Shown: positions 8,097 to 15,039 of the stretch, piece by piece
How the letters are laid out: each line of letters starts with the position of its first letter
Position numbering within the stretch: position 1 is the stretch's first letter
Origin: Proteobacteria bacterium UBA6908
Lineage (GTDB): Bacteria; Pseudomonadota; Gammaproteobacteria; Acidiferrobacterales; UBA6901
Length of the DNA stretch: 21,588 nucleotides
Assembly: GCA_002451085.1 (NCBI GenBank)
Contig: DKBE01000074.1
Coordinates: forward strand, 5,774-27,361
Direction: 5' to 3'
Position numbers and translations under genes: made by a program
Notes under the pieces: model-generated
Told to the model about the DNA's origin: nothing
Database searches by the model: none
Seen by the model: only the letters and a program-made list of their open reading frames with translations

Positions 8097-8312
8097 GACG
8101 AGGGTTCTCCAGGCCGGGGGTTGGGCAGGCCGGTACGCGCGACATGATACGGTTTTCCGGCCGCAGGTAAATTGCCGGTGCTGTCAGGCTTATTTGGCCA
8201 AGCGAAGTGGTGGGTTACTGACTCTGGAATGGTGATCTGCCGTCAGACACGGCGCTGTGGCAAAATAGGCGGTATTTCCCGCTTCGACGGGCATTATTGA
8301 CTTCACCTGGGT
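8097..8312. promoter_or_regulatory. Divergent intergenic region between halogenase-like gene and ACP operon
   Basis: At 216 bp this is the longest gap in the window. It must hold promoters for the leftward flavoprotein and for the rightward acyl-carrier-protein operon. The leftward promoter candidate is listed separately. No convincing rightward promoter was found: CAAAAT at 8261-8266 is a poor -10 without a matching -35. No clear operator palindrome or terminator was seen. Confidence 0.6.
8144..8171 (-). promoter_or_regulatory. Candidate sigma70 promoter for leftward halogenase-like gene
   Basis: On the minus strand, TTTACC (8166-8171) and TATCAT (8144-8149) are separated by 16 bp. The -10 matches consensus at 5 of 6 positions and the -35 at 4 of 6. 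It would give a leader of about 40 bases before the ATG at 8096. This is pattern matching only. Confidence 0.4.
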
Positions 8313-8588
8313 ATGGAAATGGCAGAAACCACCGCGTTGGAAAAGGAAGTGGCGGCGTTGATCGTCGACGCCCTCAATCTCGAGGACATCAAACCCGAAG
8401 ATATCGATCCGGAGGCCGCATTGTTCCGTGAAGGCCTGGGCCTGGATTCGATCGATGCCCTGGAGCTGGCTCTGGCGATCTCGAAGAAGTACGGCTTCAA
8501 ACTGCAATCCGACGATAAAAAGAATTCCGAGATTTTCAGCTCGCTGCGGGCGCTGTCCCGACACGTCGAGCAGAACCGCGCCCCGTAG
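8313..8588 (+). CDS. Acyl carrier protein (first)
   Basis: A 91-residue acidic carrier protein. The phosphopantetheine attachment motif GLGLDSIDALELAL places the modified serine at Ser46, followed by the usual acidic helix II. It should carry the hydroxybenzoyl starter or growing polyene as a thioester after activation by a phosphopantetheinyl transferase. It leads a plus-strand operon with a membrane protein and an acyl-AMP ligase, the same trio known from aryl-polyene and xanthomonadin loci, where XanC/ApeE-type carriers act. An in-frame ATG two codons downstream (8319) is an alternative start. A second, distinct carrier protein lies at 17143-17415 on the other strand. Confidence 0.93.
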   Translation: MEMAETTALEKEVAALIVDALNLEDIKPEDIDPEAALFREGLGLDSIDALELALAISKKYGFKLQSDDKKNSEIFSSLRALSRHVEQNRAP

Positions 8589-8600
8589 CCAGGAGACGCC

Positions 8601-9254
8601 GTGCGCGTCATCGTGCAAATCCTGGGGATGGCGCTCTATCCCTTGCTGGTCCATCTGTTGATCACGCTGGAGGTGCCATGGCTGGCGGTGACCAGCCTGG
8701 TAATCACCAGTGTGGTTTACCTGTTCCTGGTCATCGGTTTTCAGCGTGAGACCGGGGTGCACCCGGGATGGATCGGGCTTTATCTGCTGCTGAGTGTGCT
8801 CGGGGCCGTCAATCTGTTGACCGATACGCATTACGCGTTGTTCGTGCCGCCGGTGCTGATCAATAGCGGCATCGCCATGGTGTTTGCCTCCACGCTGCGG
8901 GCCGGAAAAACACCGCTGGTCACGCAAATGATGCGCTTTGAATACGGCGGTGAACTGCCGCCACTTCCCCTGCAAAACTATGCCCGGCGCCTGACCTGGA
9001 TCTGGGCGGTCTATTTCGCGGCGGTCGCGCTGATTTCCCTGACCCTGGCGTTCACGGCGCCGCTTGTCGTTTGGTCGTTTTTCATCAACTTCCTGCATTT
9101 TCTGCTGGTCTTCGTGATCCTGTTTGCGCAGTACCTGTATCGCTACATACGCTATCGTCAGTACGGTGTATTCATGCCCTGGCACACGCTGCGCGGCATG
9201 GGTCGTCTGCCCTGGCGGATGACGAACACGCCCGGCGAGCATCCTTCCAAATGA
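8601..9254 (+). CDS. COG4648-type integral membrane protein of aryl-polyene clusters
   Basis: A 217-residue protein with about six hydrophobic segments (roughly 5-23, 26-46, 57-73, 77-97, 132-152 and 155-178). A conserved-looking soluble loop between segments 4 and 5 contains STLRAGKTPLVTQMMRFE (97-114). Proteins of this type are regular members of aryl-polyene and xanthomonadin loci between the carrier protein and ligase genes, but I know of no assigned activity. The start is a GTG with a strong AGGAG Shine-Dalgarno (8591-8595) five bases upstream. Its stop overlaps the ligase ATG by 4 bp (9251-9254), so the two are coupled. It could be a membrane platform for the synthase or part of export; that is inference. 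Confidence 0.8.
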   Translation: MRVIVQILGMALYPLLVHLLITLEVPWLAVTSLVITSVVYLFLVIGFQRETGVHPGWIGLYLLLSVLGAVNLLTDTHYALFVPPVLINSGIAMVFASTLRAGKTPLVTQMMRFEYGGELPPLPLQNYARRLTWIWAVYFAAVALISLTLAFTAPLVVWSFFINFLHFLLVFVILFAQYLYRYIRYRQYGVFMPWHTLRGMGRLPWRMTNTPGEHPSK

Positions 9255-10594
9255 CAGTTATTCCCTTGCTCCGGCCGGGGTTGCCTGTTGACACCGTTGC
9301 CTGGCGCGGACAGCAGCCCATTACACGTCACCAGTTCCAGCGTGACCTGGCGTCGTTGCTGGCGATCCTGCCGGACCGCGCCTATGTCCTCAATCATTGC
9401 GAGGACCGCTATCAATTTCTGGTCGGACTGGCGGCCACCCTGCTCAAGCGTCAGATCAGCCTGTTTCCGTCGAATCGTGCACCGGACGTGCTGGCCGAAC
9501 TGGCACGTGACTATCCACAGGTGTACTGCCTGACCGATCAGGCCGACGCGAAAGAAGTCGCGGCCATGCCGGTGGTTCGCTACAACACCGATGCGGATCG
9601 AGGGGTTGCCGCCGATCCGGTATTTCCCGTGAATCAGCAGGTGGCCCTGGCATTCACCTCCGGCAGTACCGGGGTGCCCAAGCGTTTTCCTAAATACTGG
9701 GGTGGATTCGTGCGCGAGTCACAGGTGGCCGGACAGCGACTGGGGCTCGATGCGGCCAGCGGCGGCCAGGTGTTGGCCACGGTACCCGCCCAGCACATGT
9801 ACGGTTTTGTCTATTCCGTCATCATGCCGGCGCAGTGGGGCTACGTGATCGGCGCCGAGCGACCGTTTTATCCCGAAGACATCCGGCGCGCACTGGCGGC
9901 GCGCCCGGTGCCGGCGGTGCTGGTCACCACACCGGTGCATATCCGCGCCTGTGTACTGGACACCGTGCAGCTGCCGCCGATGGACTTCATTCTGTCTTCG
10001 ACAGCGCCACTGGATGCGGCGCTGGCCGCCGAAGCGGAAAACCGTTACGGCACGCGCGTGCAGGAGTTCTACGGCAGCACTGAAACCGGAGCCATCGCCT
10101 CGCGTCGTCAGGCCGAAAGCGATGTATGGAAAACCTTCGATGAGATCACGGTCAGCGAGGTCGACGAGGGATTCCGGGTCGAGGCGTCGTACCTGCCGGA
10201 AGCACAGGTTCTCGGGGATGCAGTGGAAATCCGCAGTCCGCGCGAGTTTGTGCTACACGGCCGCAATACCGAGATTGTGAAGATCGCCGGCAAGCGCATC
10301 GCGCTCGGCGACCTCAATCGCCTGTTGCTGGCCATCGATGGGGTTCGGGATGGCACCTTCTTTCTGCCAGACAGCGGAACCGGGCTGGAAACGCGCTTGG
10401 CCGCGCTGGTCGTGGCGCCGGGCCGCAATCGCGCGCAGTTACTCGAGGCCCTGCGGGAACGCATCGATCCGGTGTTCCTGCCCCGGCCGCTGCGCCTGGT
10501 CGAGGCGCTGCCGCGCAATGCTACCGGCAAGTTGCCACGCGCCACATTGCTGGCGTTATATCGCCAGCTAGAGGAAAAAGCGGCACCAGAATGA
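9251..10594 (+). CDS. xanA2: Acyl-AMP ligase activating a (3-)hydroxybenzoate starter, XanA2/ApeH-like
   Basis: A 447-residue ANL-superfamily adenylating enzyme. The ATP loop is FTSGSTGVPK (135-144), the A5-type motif is FYGSTETGA (273-281), the hinge region has GRNTEIVKIAGKRI (338-351), and the C-terminal lid carries NATGKLPR with the catalytic Lys427. In xanthomonadin synthesis XanA2 adenylates 3-hydroxybenzoate and loads it on an acyl carrier protein; ApeH does the same for 4-hydroxycinnamate in enterobacterial aryl polyenes. The chorismatase in this window supports a hydroxybenzoate substrate. At 447 residues it is shorter than full acyl-CoA synthetases, as expected for this group. The open frame extends left to 9071, but the ATG at 9251, overlapping the previous stop, fits the family length. 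Confidence 0.88.
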   Translation: MTVIPLLRPGLPVDTVAWRGQQPITRHQFQRDLASLLAILPDRAYVLNHCEDRYQFLVGLAATLLKRQISLFPSNRAPDVLAELARDYPQVYCLTDQADAKEVAAMPVVRYNTDADRGVAADPVFPVNQQVALAFTSGSTGVPKRFPKYWGGFVRESQVAGQRLGLDAASGGQVLATVPAQHMYGFVYSVIMPAQWGYVIGAERPFYPEDIRRALAARPVPAVLVTTPVHIRACVLDTVQLPPMDFILSSTAPLDAALAAEAENRYGTRVQEFYGSTETGAIASRRQAESDVWKTFDEITVSEVDEGFRVEASYLPEAQVLGDAVEIRSPREFVLHGRNTEIVKIAGKRIALGDLNRLLLAIDGVRDGTFFLPDSGTGLETRLAALVVAPGRNRAQLLEALRERIDPVFLPRPLRLVEALPRNATGKLPRATLLALYRQLEEKAAPE

Positions 10595-10658
10595 TACAGT
10601 ACCGGGCCTTAGTCATTGATGATGATCCCTTGAATCCAGAGAGCCAGGCCCGCGCCAT

Positions 10659-10681
10659 GTCGGCGGCGGGACCCGGCCGAC
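10659..10681 (+). promoter_or_regulatory. Stable hairpin just upstream of the darA-like start
   Basis: A perfect 6-bp inverted repeat, GTCGGC (10659-10664) and GCCGAC (10676-10681), encloses a further CGG/CCG pairing around a GAC loop, giving about nine G-C-rich pairs with a two-base bulge. It ends five bases before the ATG at 10686, where the ribosome-binding site should be, and no other Shine-Dalgarno is visible. There is no U-tract, so a terminator is unlikely. It may limit translation of the downstream gene. Confidence 0.45.
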
Positions 10682-10685
10682 GCCC

Positions 10686-11630
10686 ATGACCCGTATCCTT
10701 GTCCTTTATTATTCCCAGACTGGCCAGCTGACCCGTGCTGTGCAATCGATGATGGCGCCACTGGCGGCGCGGCCGGATGTGGAAATCGTCTGGCAGAATC
10801 TCGAGCCGGTCGAGGCATTTCCGTTCCCCTGGGGGCTGATGCGGTTCTTCGATACCTTCCCGGAGTGCGTGCACCTCGATCCGCCGCCAATCAAGCCGGT
10901 GGCGTTCGATCCGGAGGCCCGGTTTGATCTGGTGATTCTGGCGTACCAGGTCTGGTTTCTGTCGCCGTCCCTGCCCATTATCGCTTTTCTCAAGTCCGAG
11001 GCTGCCCGGGTGATCAAGAACACGCCAGTCATCACCTTCATTGCCTGCCGCAATATGTGGCTGTCGGCGCAGGAGAAGATCAAGGGACTGCTGTCCGGGC
11101 TCGGCGCCCGTCATATCGACAATGTCGTGCTCACCGACCAGGGACCGCCCTGGGCCACCTTTATTACTACCCCGCGCTGGTTATTGACCGGCAAAAAGAA
11201 CGGTTTTTGGGGGATATTCCCGCCAGCCGGTGTCAGCGAAGCCGACATTGCCGGCGCCAGTCGTTTCGGGCGGGCGCTGGCCGACCGGCTTGATCTGCTA
11301 CACTCCACAACGGGTCCGTTGCTGTCCGGGTTGGGTGCCGTCAGGGTCTTCCCCGGTTACATCGCGGGAGAGAAGATCGCCCATCGCAGCTTCATGATCT
11401 GGGGCCGCTTGCTTCGTGCCATCGGCAGGCCGGGGAATCTGCTGCGGCGGATGGTGCTGATCCTGTATATCGCCTTTCTGGTGACGATGATTCTCACGGT
11501 GATGCCGGTGAGTATACTGGTGCGCGCACTGCTGCGGCCCCTGCTGAAACGCCGGCTGGATGCCGAGGTGGCGCGCCTCGAAGCGCCGTCCGGCTCATCG
11601 ACCGAGCGGCTGGCCGAATACAGCGTATAA
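10686..11630 (+). CDS. darA: DarA-like dialkylresorcinol-pathway protein with flavodoxin-like domain
   Basis: A 314-residue protein resembling those annotated as dialkylresorcinol condensing enzyme DarA. The N terminus, ILVLYYSQTGQLTRAV (4-19), is a flavodoxin-type FMN phosphate-binding loop, followed by VILAYQVWFLSPSLP (83-97). A strongly hydrophobic C-terminal stretch (about 256-284) suggests membrane anchoring. In dialkylresorcinol synthesis DarA is thought to aromatise the cyclic product of DarB. Homologues also occur in xanthomonadin loci, where their job is unclear. A 91-bp gap with a hairpin precedes the start; the ATG is fixed by the conserved N-terminal strand. darB follows 33 bp later, reproducing the usual pairing. 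Confidence 0.85.
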   Translation: MTRILVLYYSQTGQLTRAVQSMMAPLAARPDVEIVWQNLEPVEAFPFPWGLMRFFDTFPECVHLDPPPIKPVAFDPEARFDLVILAYQVWFLSPSLPIIAFLKSEAARVIKNTPVITFIACRNMWLSAQEKIKGLLSGLGARHIDNVVLTDQGPPWATFITTPRWLLTGKKNGFWGIFPPAGVSEADIAGASRFGRALADRLDLLHSTTGPLLSGLGAVRVFPGYIAGEKIAHRSFMIWGRLLRAIGRPGNLLRRMVLILYIAFLVTMILTVMPVSILVRALLRPLLKRRLDAEVARLEAPSGSSTERLAEYSV

Positions 11631-11663
11631 CCGAGCTGGCTGAACCGGATTGTTATTCAATTC

Positions 11664-12818
11664 ATGACGCGCAACGCCTACATCACTGACCTGGCCAGTT
11701 TTCTGCCGAATGCGCCGGTCGTCAATGACGATATCGAGAAGGTGCTCGGACAGGTTAACGGCAAGCCGTCACGCTCGCGCAAGATCGTGCTGCGCAACAA
11801 TGGCATCCAGACCCGTCACTACGCCATCGATCCGGCCACCGGCCGCCACACCCATACCAATGCTCAGATGGCGGCCGAGGCGGTGCGGGCGCTGGGTCGA
11901 AAGAGCGGGTTCAATCTTCGGACGCTCGCCTGCCTGTGTGCCGGTACGTCAAGCCCGGATCTGGTTCAGCCGTCGCACGGTCACATGGTGCACGGTGAAC
12001 TCGCCACCCCGCCTTGTGAGGTCTTTACCGCGGCGGCTGTCTGCACCTCGTCGATGTCGGCGTTGCGCTACGCCATGCTGAATGTGCAAAGCGGCCAGCA
12101 TGATCACGCGGTCAGCCTGGGATCGGAATTTCCCTCGCGCTACATGCGGGGTCGAAATTTTGCACCGGAACTGGATAGCAAGGTGAACGAGCTGGAAGGG
12201 CACCCGGAACTCGGTTTCGAGAAGGACTTTCTGCGCTGGATGCTGTCCGATGGCGCCGGCGCGGCACTCGTGCGGCCGGAGCCGAATACCGGACGCTTGT
12301 CGCTGCGCATCGACTGGATTGACCTGATTTCACTGGCCGGTGATATGCCGGTGTGTATGTACTGCGGCGGCAACAAGCGCCCGGATGGCAGCATGCAGTA
12401 CTGGCATGAGGTCGAGGACCCGCTCGATATCATCCGCCAGGGATTCTATGCACTCAAACAGGATGCCCGGTTGCTGAACGAGCATATTCTCCCGGCCTCT
12501 ATCGACCGGGCGTTGATTCCAATCGCGCGTCGGCGTGGCCTCAAGCCCGCGGACTACACCTGGTTCCTGCCGCATTATTCTTCTGAATATTTCCGCGATC
12601 GTGTCCATCAGCGGATGGTCGAGCAGGGTTTTGAGATTCCGCAGGACCGCTGGTTCACCAATCTCACCCGGGTGGGAAATGTTGGTTCGGCATCGATGTA
12701 TCTCATCCTCGAAGAGCTATTCTATTCCGGCAAGCTCAAGGCCGGCGACCGGCTGCTGTGCTACATCCCGGAAAGCGCGCGTTTCAGCTTTTGCTATATG
12801 CAGCTCACCGTCGTGTAA
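11664..12818 (+). CDS. darB: DarB-like beta-ketoacyl synthase III
   Basis: A 384-residue thiolase-fold condensing enzyme of the KAS III type. The catalytic triad can be placed: Cys127 in TAAAVCTSSMSALRYA, His304 in WFLPHYSSEYF and Asn339 in RVGNVGSASM. The N terminus AYITDLASFLPN is typical of the DarB group. DarB joins two fatty-acid-derived thioesters to a cyclohexanedione that becomes a dialkylresorcinol. The darA-like gene lies directly upstream. In this cluster it could make a resorcinol partner for the polyene or, alternatively, prime or extend the polyene chain. No clear Shine-Dalgarno precedes the ATG at 11664 and no upstream start is in frame. Confidence 0.88.
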   Translation: MTRNAYITDLASFLPNAPVVNDDIEKVLGQVNGKPSRSRKIVLRNNGIQTRHYAIDPATGRHTHTNAQMAAEAVRALGRKSGFNLRTLACLCAGTSSPDLVQPSHGHMVHGELATPPCEVFTAAAVCTSSMSALRYAMLNVQSGQHDHAVSLGSEFPSRYMRGRNFAPELDSKVNELEGHPELGFEKDFLRWMLSDGAGAALVRPEPNTGRLSLRIDWIDLISLAGDMPVCMYCGGNKRPDGSMQYWHEVEDPLDIIRQGFYALKQDARLLNEHILPASIDRALIPIARRRGLKPADYTWFLPHYSSEYFRDRVHQRMVEQGFEIPQDRWFTNLTRVGNVGSASMYLILEELFYSGKLKAGDRLLCYIPESARFSFCYMQLTVV

Positions 12819-12825
12819 GCATGTC

Positions 12826-13248
12826 ATGAAGACCCGGGACGTCCCGCAGCAAGCGGAAAATTCAATGCTGGCCGGTTACCAGCGTGCCTGTTATGCAATC
12901 GACGAGAATGGCCGCTACGTGGTCGTGGGCAGCGTCGGCTGGGAAGTGGAGAACGTCGTCAACGCCCAGGCCAATGAGGAAGTGCGCCTCCAGATTGCCG
13001 ACGCCCTGGCGCGCGCACGGCGTGGCGAGGTCAGTCCACTGGTGTATCACATGGCGCGTCGCCAGATGGATCTGGGCATGCTGGCTTCATACTCCGGGTT
13101 TTCGCGGTTGCGGATCCGCTGGCACCGGCGCCCACGGGTGTTTGCGCAGCTGCCCGACTCCATTCTGCAACGCTATGCCACGGCCCTGCAGATTCCGCTG
13201 GCGGAACTGCGCGTTCTGCCGGATCACGATGATCATGAACGACTTTGA
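12826..13248 (+). CDS. Uncharacterised protein of the pigment operon
   Basis: I do not recognise this 140-residue protein. It follows the darB stop by 7 bp and overlaps the next gene by 20 bp, so it is almost certainly translated as part of the operon. It is soluble-looking, without signal peptide or membrane segments, rich in Arg and Ala. The middle has a strand-rich stretch YVVVGSVGWEVENVVN followed by helices such as VRLQIADALARARRGE, and a C-terminal half with RMR-like basic segments (RLRIRWHRRPRVFAQLP). An in-frame ATG at 12865 (MLAGYQRA) with a purine-rich AAGCGGAAAA upstream is an alternative, shorter start. Small proteins beside BtrH-like genes occur in related pigment loci; no function is assigned. 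Confidence 0.75.
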   Translation: MKTRDVPQQAENSMLAGYQRACYAIDENGRYVVVGSVGWEVENVVNAQANEEVRLQIADALARARRGEVSPLVYHMARRQMDLGMLASYSGFSRLRIRWHRRPRVFAQLPDSILQRYATALQIPLAELRVLPDHDDHERL

Positions 13249-14230
13249 ACACCGTCACGCCGGACACTGCGAGAGCGGCACGGTGGCGGCGCTGCTGCGT
13301 CACCGCGGACTCGACCTGAGCGAACCGATGGTCTTCGGTATCGGCGGCGGGCTGTTTTTCCTGCACCTGCCGATTGTGAAGATGGGCGGCATTCCGCTCA
13401 CCAGCTATCGCGAAGCGCCGCGCGCCATCATTCGCAACATGCACAAACGTCTTGGTGTACGTTGGCGCGAGCACCGCTATCGCCAGCCGCAGGCGGCGAT
13501 GCAGGCGTTGGACGATTTTCTCGCCGCCGGCCGCCCGGTCGGTCTGCAGACCAGTGCCTACTGGTTGCCGTACTTTCCGGTCGACATGCGGTTCCATTTC
13601 AATGGCCACAACCTGGTGGTGTACGGCAAGCAGGGCAATGACTACCAGATCAGTGATCCGGTCGCCGATCGACCAGTGACCTGCGCGGCTGATGATCTGC
13701 AGCGCGCGCGCTTTGCCAAGGGACCGTTTGCGCCACGTGGTCTGACCTATTATCCCGAGTTCGTGCCGTCCGATCCGGACCTGCGTACAGCCACGCGCGA
13801 CGCGATCCGCACCACGGCAAAGCGCATGACCGCGATCCCCATGCCATTCCTGGGCACGCGCGGTATCCGCTGGATGGCCGATCGCCTGGAACGCTGGCCG
13901 GAAAAACTCGGTCCGGAGCAGGCACGCAAATGGGTCGGCAGCGTGGTGCGCATGCAGGAAGAAATCGGTACCGGCGGTGCCGGCTTCCGGTTTATGTACG
14001 CCGCTTTTCTCCAGGAGGCCGCCATCCTGCTGGACAGCCCGCAGCTGCAGGAGACAGCGCGCGAGCTGACCGCGATCGGCGATCGCTGGCGCGACTTTGC
14101 CGTGCAGGGAGCCTTGCTGGTGAAGGGGCGCGGCAACGAAGGTCAGGCCTATGCGACATTGGCCGGCATTCTGCGCGAGTGTGCTGTGCGCGAACACGAC
14201 CTGTTCATGCGGTTGCGCACGGCCGTTTGA
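13229..14230 (+). CDS. BtrH N-terminal-domain / DUF4872-type protein, candidate acyltransferase
   Basis: A 333-residue protein with a cysteine-peptidase-like N-terminal domain of the BtrH type. A possible triad is Cys14 in HAGHCESGTVAALL, His127 in FNGHNLVVYG and Asp143 in YQISDPVAD, spaced as in papain-like/C39 folds. The rest is helical, with an end such as ILRECAVREHDLFMRL. BtrH of butirosin synthesis uses this fold to move an acyl chain from a carrier protein to an amine, so a role in moving an acyl chain from an acyl carrier protein to an acceptor is plausible here. The start at 13229 has GGA five bases upstream; 13235 is an alternative ATG. It overlaps the previous gene by 20 bp and ends 9 bp from the convergent methyltransferase gene. 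Confidence 0.8.
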   Translation: MIMNDFEHRHAGHCESGTVAALLRHRGLDLSEPMVFGIGGGLFFLHLPIVKMGGIPLTSYREAPRAIIRNMHKRLGVRWREHRYRQPQAAMQALDDFLAAGRPVGLQTSAYWLPYFPVDMRFHFNGHNLVVYGKQGNDYQISDPVADRPVTCAADDLQRARFAKGPFAPRGLTYYPEFVPSDPDLRTATRDAIRTTAKRMTAIPMPFLGTRGIRWMADRLERWPEKLGPEQARKWVGSVVRMQEEIGTGGAGFRFMYAAFLQEAAILLDSPQLQETARELTAIGDRWRDFAVQGALLVKGRGNEGQAYATLAGILRECAVREHDLFMRLRTAV

Positions 14231-14239
14231 GCGCCCGAG

Positions 14240-15013
14240 TCAGCATGGGGTGATCGGTTTGTTGCCGAGGTATTCCGAGAAAATTCCCAGACTGGTGTGC
14301 CGCCGGACATTCTCAAAGCCGGCACGGCCCAGTGCTGCCAGGATGGTTTCCGGCGGGACGCAGGCCTCGATCGTATCCCAGTAATACTCCATCAAGCGCG
14401 CCGTTTCCCGGTGACGGGTCAGCAGCCGGGTCAGCAGCGGCACGATGCCCTTCATGTAGATACGCAGTCCGAGCAGTGCCAGGCGGCCACGCGGGCGGGT
14501 GATTTCCATTACGCAGACGGTGGCGCCCGGTTTGAGTACGCGGAAATATTCGCTGAAGGCGGCATCCAGGTCGCTCACATGCCGCAGGGCATAGCCCATG
14601 CTGAGAAAATCGAAGCTGTCCGAACGCAGTGGTAGCTGTTCACCGCGCCCCAGTACCACCGGCAGTGCCAGGGTTGAGCGTGCCTCGTTGACCATGCCAA
14701 TGCTTGGATCGAGGCCGATAACATGTCCGTCGCTGCCACTGAGGGCGATTGCCTCTCGCGCGACCAGACCGGTGCCCATGGCCACGTCCAGCACCTGCAT
14801 GCCCGACTGCAGTCCGGCCCGGGTCAGCGCACGACGTCGGTACCAGGGGCCGGAACCGAAGGCGAGCATGCGTTCCACCCGATCGTAATCGGGTGCGGTG
14901 TGATTAAAGAGATCGCGCACGAAACCGCGTCGATGGTTGCTGTTTCCGTAGTATTCGGTCAGCGCCGGATGTGGACGGGTCATGTTTTTTGGATCGGTCG
15001 AGTTGCGTGACAT
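14240..15013 (-). CDS. UbiE/COQ5-type SAM-dependent methyltransferase
   Basis: A 257-residue class I methyltransferase. The SAM motif I is VLDVAMGTGLVARE (74-87), followed by HVIGLDPSIGMV and GRGEQLPLRSDSFDFLSMGYALRHV, which closely track the UbiE pattern. A conserved C-terminal KPITPC ends the protein. UbiE itself methylates ubiquinone/menaquinone rings; here, last in a pigment operon, methylation of the 3-hydroxy group of the aryl head is a better guess, since xanthomonadins carry a methoxy group. The open frame runs to a GTG at 15076 inside the preceding gene; the ATG at 15013 is preferred because it clears that gene by 26 bp, and an ATG at 14983 is also possible. Confidence 0.85.
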   Translation of the reverse strand: MSRNSTDPKNMTRPHPALTEYYGNSNHRRGFVRDLFNHTAPDYDRVERMLAFGSGPWYRRRALTRAGLQSGMQVLDVAMGTGLVAREAIALSGSDGHVIGLDPSIGMVNEARSTLALPVVLGRGEQLPLRSDSFDFLSMGYALRHVSDLDAAFSEYFRVLKPGATVCVMEITRPRGRLALLGLRIYMKGIVPLLTRLLTRHRETARLMEYYWDTIEACVPPETILAALGRAGFENVRRHTSLGIFSEYLGNKPITPC

Positions 15014-15039
15014 GCGGCTCAGTCTATCAAATGCCAGCG

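Noticed and set aside
8297..8302. TTGACT resembling a -35 box before the first ACP
   Set aside because: A matching -10 would fall inside the coding sequence after the start codon.
8190..9242. 350-codon open frame on the minus strand opposite the ACP and membrane-protein genes
   Set aside because: Rich in Gln, His and Arg with no domain; the plus strand has clear ACP and membrane-protein genes with good start signals.
9071..9250. 60-codon N-terminal extension of the acyl-AMP ligase
   Set aside because: It lies inside the membrane-protein gene; the ATG at 9251 overlaps its stop in the usual ATGA fashion.
13031..14197. 388-codon open frame on the minus strand opposite the BtrH-like gene
   Set aside because: It has no recognisable motif, its composition is that of an antisense shadow, and the plus strand encodes a coherent protein with a BtrH pattern.
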